Source of the DNA: Treponema sp.
GTDB taxonomy: Bacteria > Spirochaetota > Spirochaetia > Treponematales > Treponemataceae
Assembly (NCBI GenBank): GCA_002749205.1
Contig: PDOP01000038.1
Span: 1-61,646 of the forward strand
Direction: 5' to 3'
DNA length: 61,646 nt
The translations under genes were made by a program, and so were the position numbers. The notes below the pieces were generated by a model. That model had not been told where the DNA came from. It made no database searches and was given only the letters and a program-made list of their open reading frames with translations. Shown here piece after piece: positions 61,561 to 61,646 of the stretch (position 1 is its first letter; each line of letters opens with the position of its first letter).

Positions 61561-61646
61561 TGTGATAATTTCACCCCTAAGATTAACCAATGAAAATTTC
61601 ACCCCCAAAGTGAAAAATATATTATTATAGGAGAATGAATTATATC
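61561..61646 (+). mobile_element. Possible left end of an IS21-like element (cut by window edge)
   Basis: Two direct copies of TGAWAATTTCACCCCYAAAG-like sequence (61563-61581 and 61591-61610) begin next to TGTG, followed by TAGGAG (61628-61633) and an ATG at 61635. Tandem short repeats ending in TTTCACCCC upstream of the first gene are typical of IS21-family ends. The coding part is outside the window. Confidence 0.4.

Overview
The window is chromosomal DNA of a low-G+C Treponema (oral or digital-dermatitis type rather than T. pallidum, whose DNA is far more GC-rich). The evidence is the gene set and the local gene orders: a bamA-skp-mutS cluster, carD followed by a fused ispDF, uvrA followed by an LptD-type protein, spirochaetal FS[CA]-type lipoprotein signals, a long SpiroCoCo-like coiled-coil protein and many TPR proteins. 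Species cannot be fixed from sequence alone. No complete insertion sequence, prophage or CRISPR array is present. The last 90 bases may be the terminus of an IS21-like element.

Layout. 190-4964 (-): four exported proteins, three of them lipoproteins, LPP20/FlgT/CsgG-like. 5159-6704: a two-gene cassette with a consensus promoter, bracketed by a 142-bp direct repeat. 6720-9075 (-): a FecR-domain protein, an outer-membrane barrel and a small exported protein. 9406-15436 (-): lptD-like gene and uvrA. 15694-19229: kinase-like/BON protein, NUDIX hydrolase, rpsD, tRNA-Asn, rpmB, MBL hydrolase. 19248-21188: orphan oligopeptide-binding lipoprotein. 21658-22753: rpsL, rpsG, tRNA-Pro, detached from rpoBC. 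22920-28642 (-): acyltransferase, DinG-type helicase, and a bactofilin-TPR-mtaB operon. 29170-31010 (+): carD-ispDF, overlapping tail-to-tail with the coiled-coil gene. 34860-42792 (+): TPR lipoprotein, then bamA-skp-mutS. 43111: clpP. 43825-55204 (-): the tRNA-Thr/rpmG/tRNA-Trp/secE/nusG/rplKAJL/rpoBC supercluster. 55651-61498: malQ, a TPR-Mrr-like membrane protein, rsmG, asnS.

The most unusual signal is in the spaces between genes. I count eleven copies of one structured element of about 110-250 bp (copies A-K), either just after stop codons or just before start codons. Its primary sequence differs from copy to copy, but the arms of three nested stems change together (for example GCAACCGC/GCGGTTGC, GACAGATGCC/GGCATCTGTC and GACCACC/GGTGGTC in the outer stem; TTTTGTCC/GGACAAAA, TTTTGCTC/GAGCAAAA and TTATGTCC/GGACATAA in the middle stem). 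A bulged junction also covaries, and a trailing box near GCCGGTATTCTG is conserved. I do not recognise it as a described family. Two further small hairpin-repeat families are also dispersed here.

A second theme is transcription start architecture. carD, uvrA, asnS and probably dinG, rsmG and the bactofilin gene have -35/-10 promoters whose -10 box ends 6-7 bases before the ATG and have no ribosome binding site, which predicts leaderless mRNAs. Most other genes have a clear GGAGG-type site.
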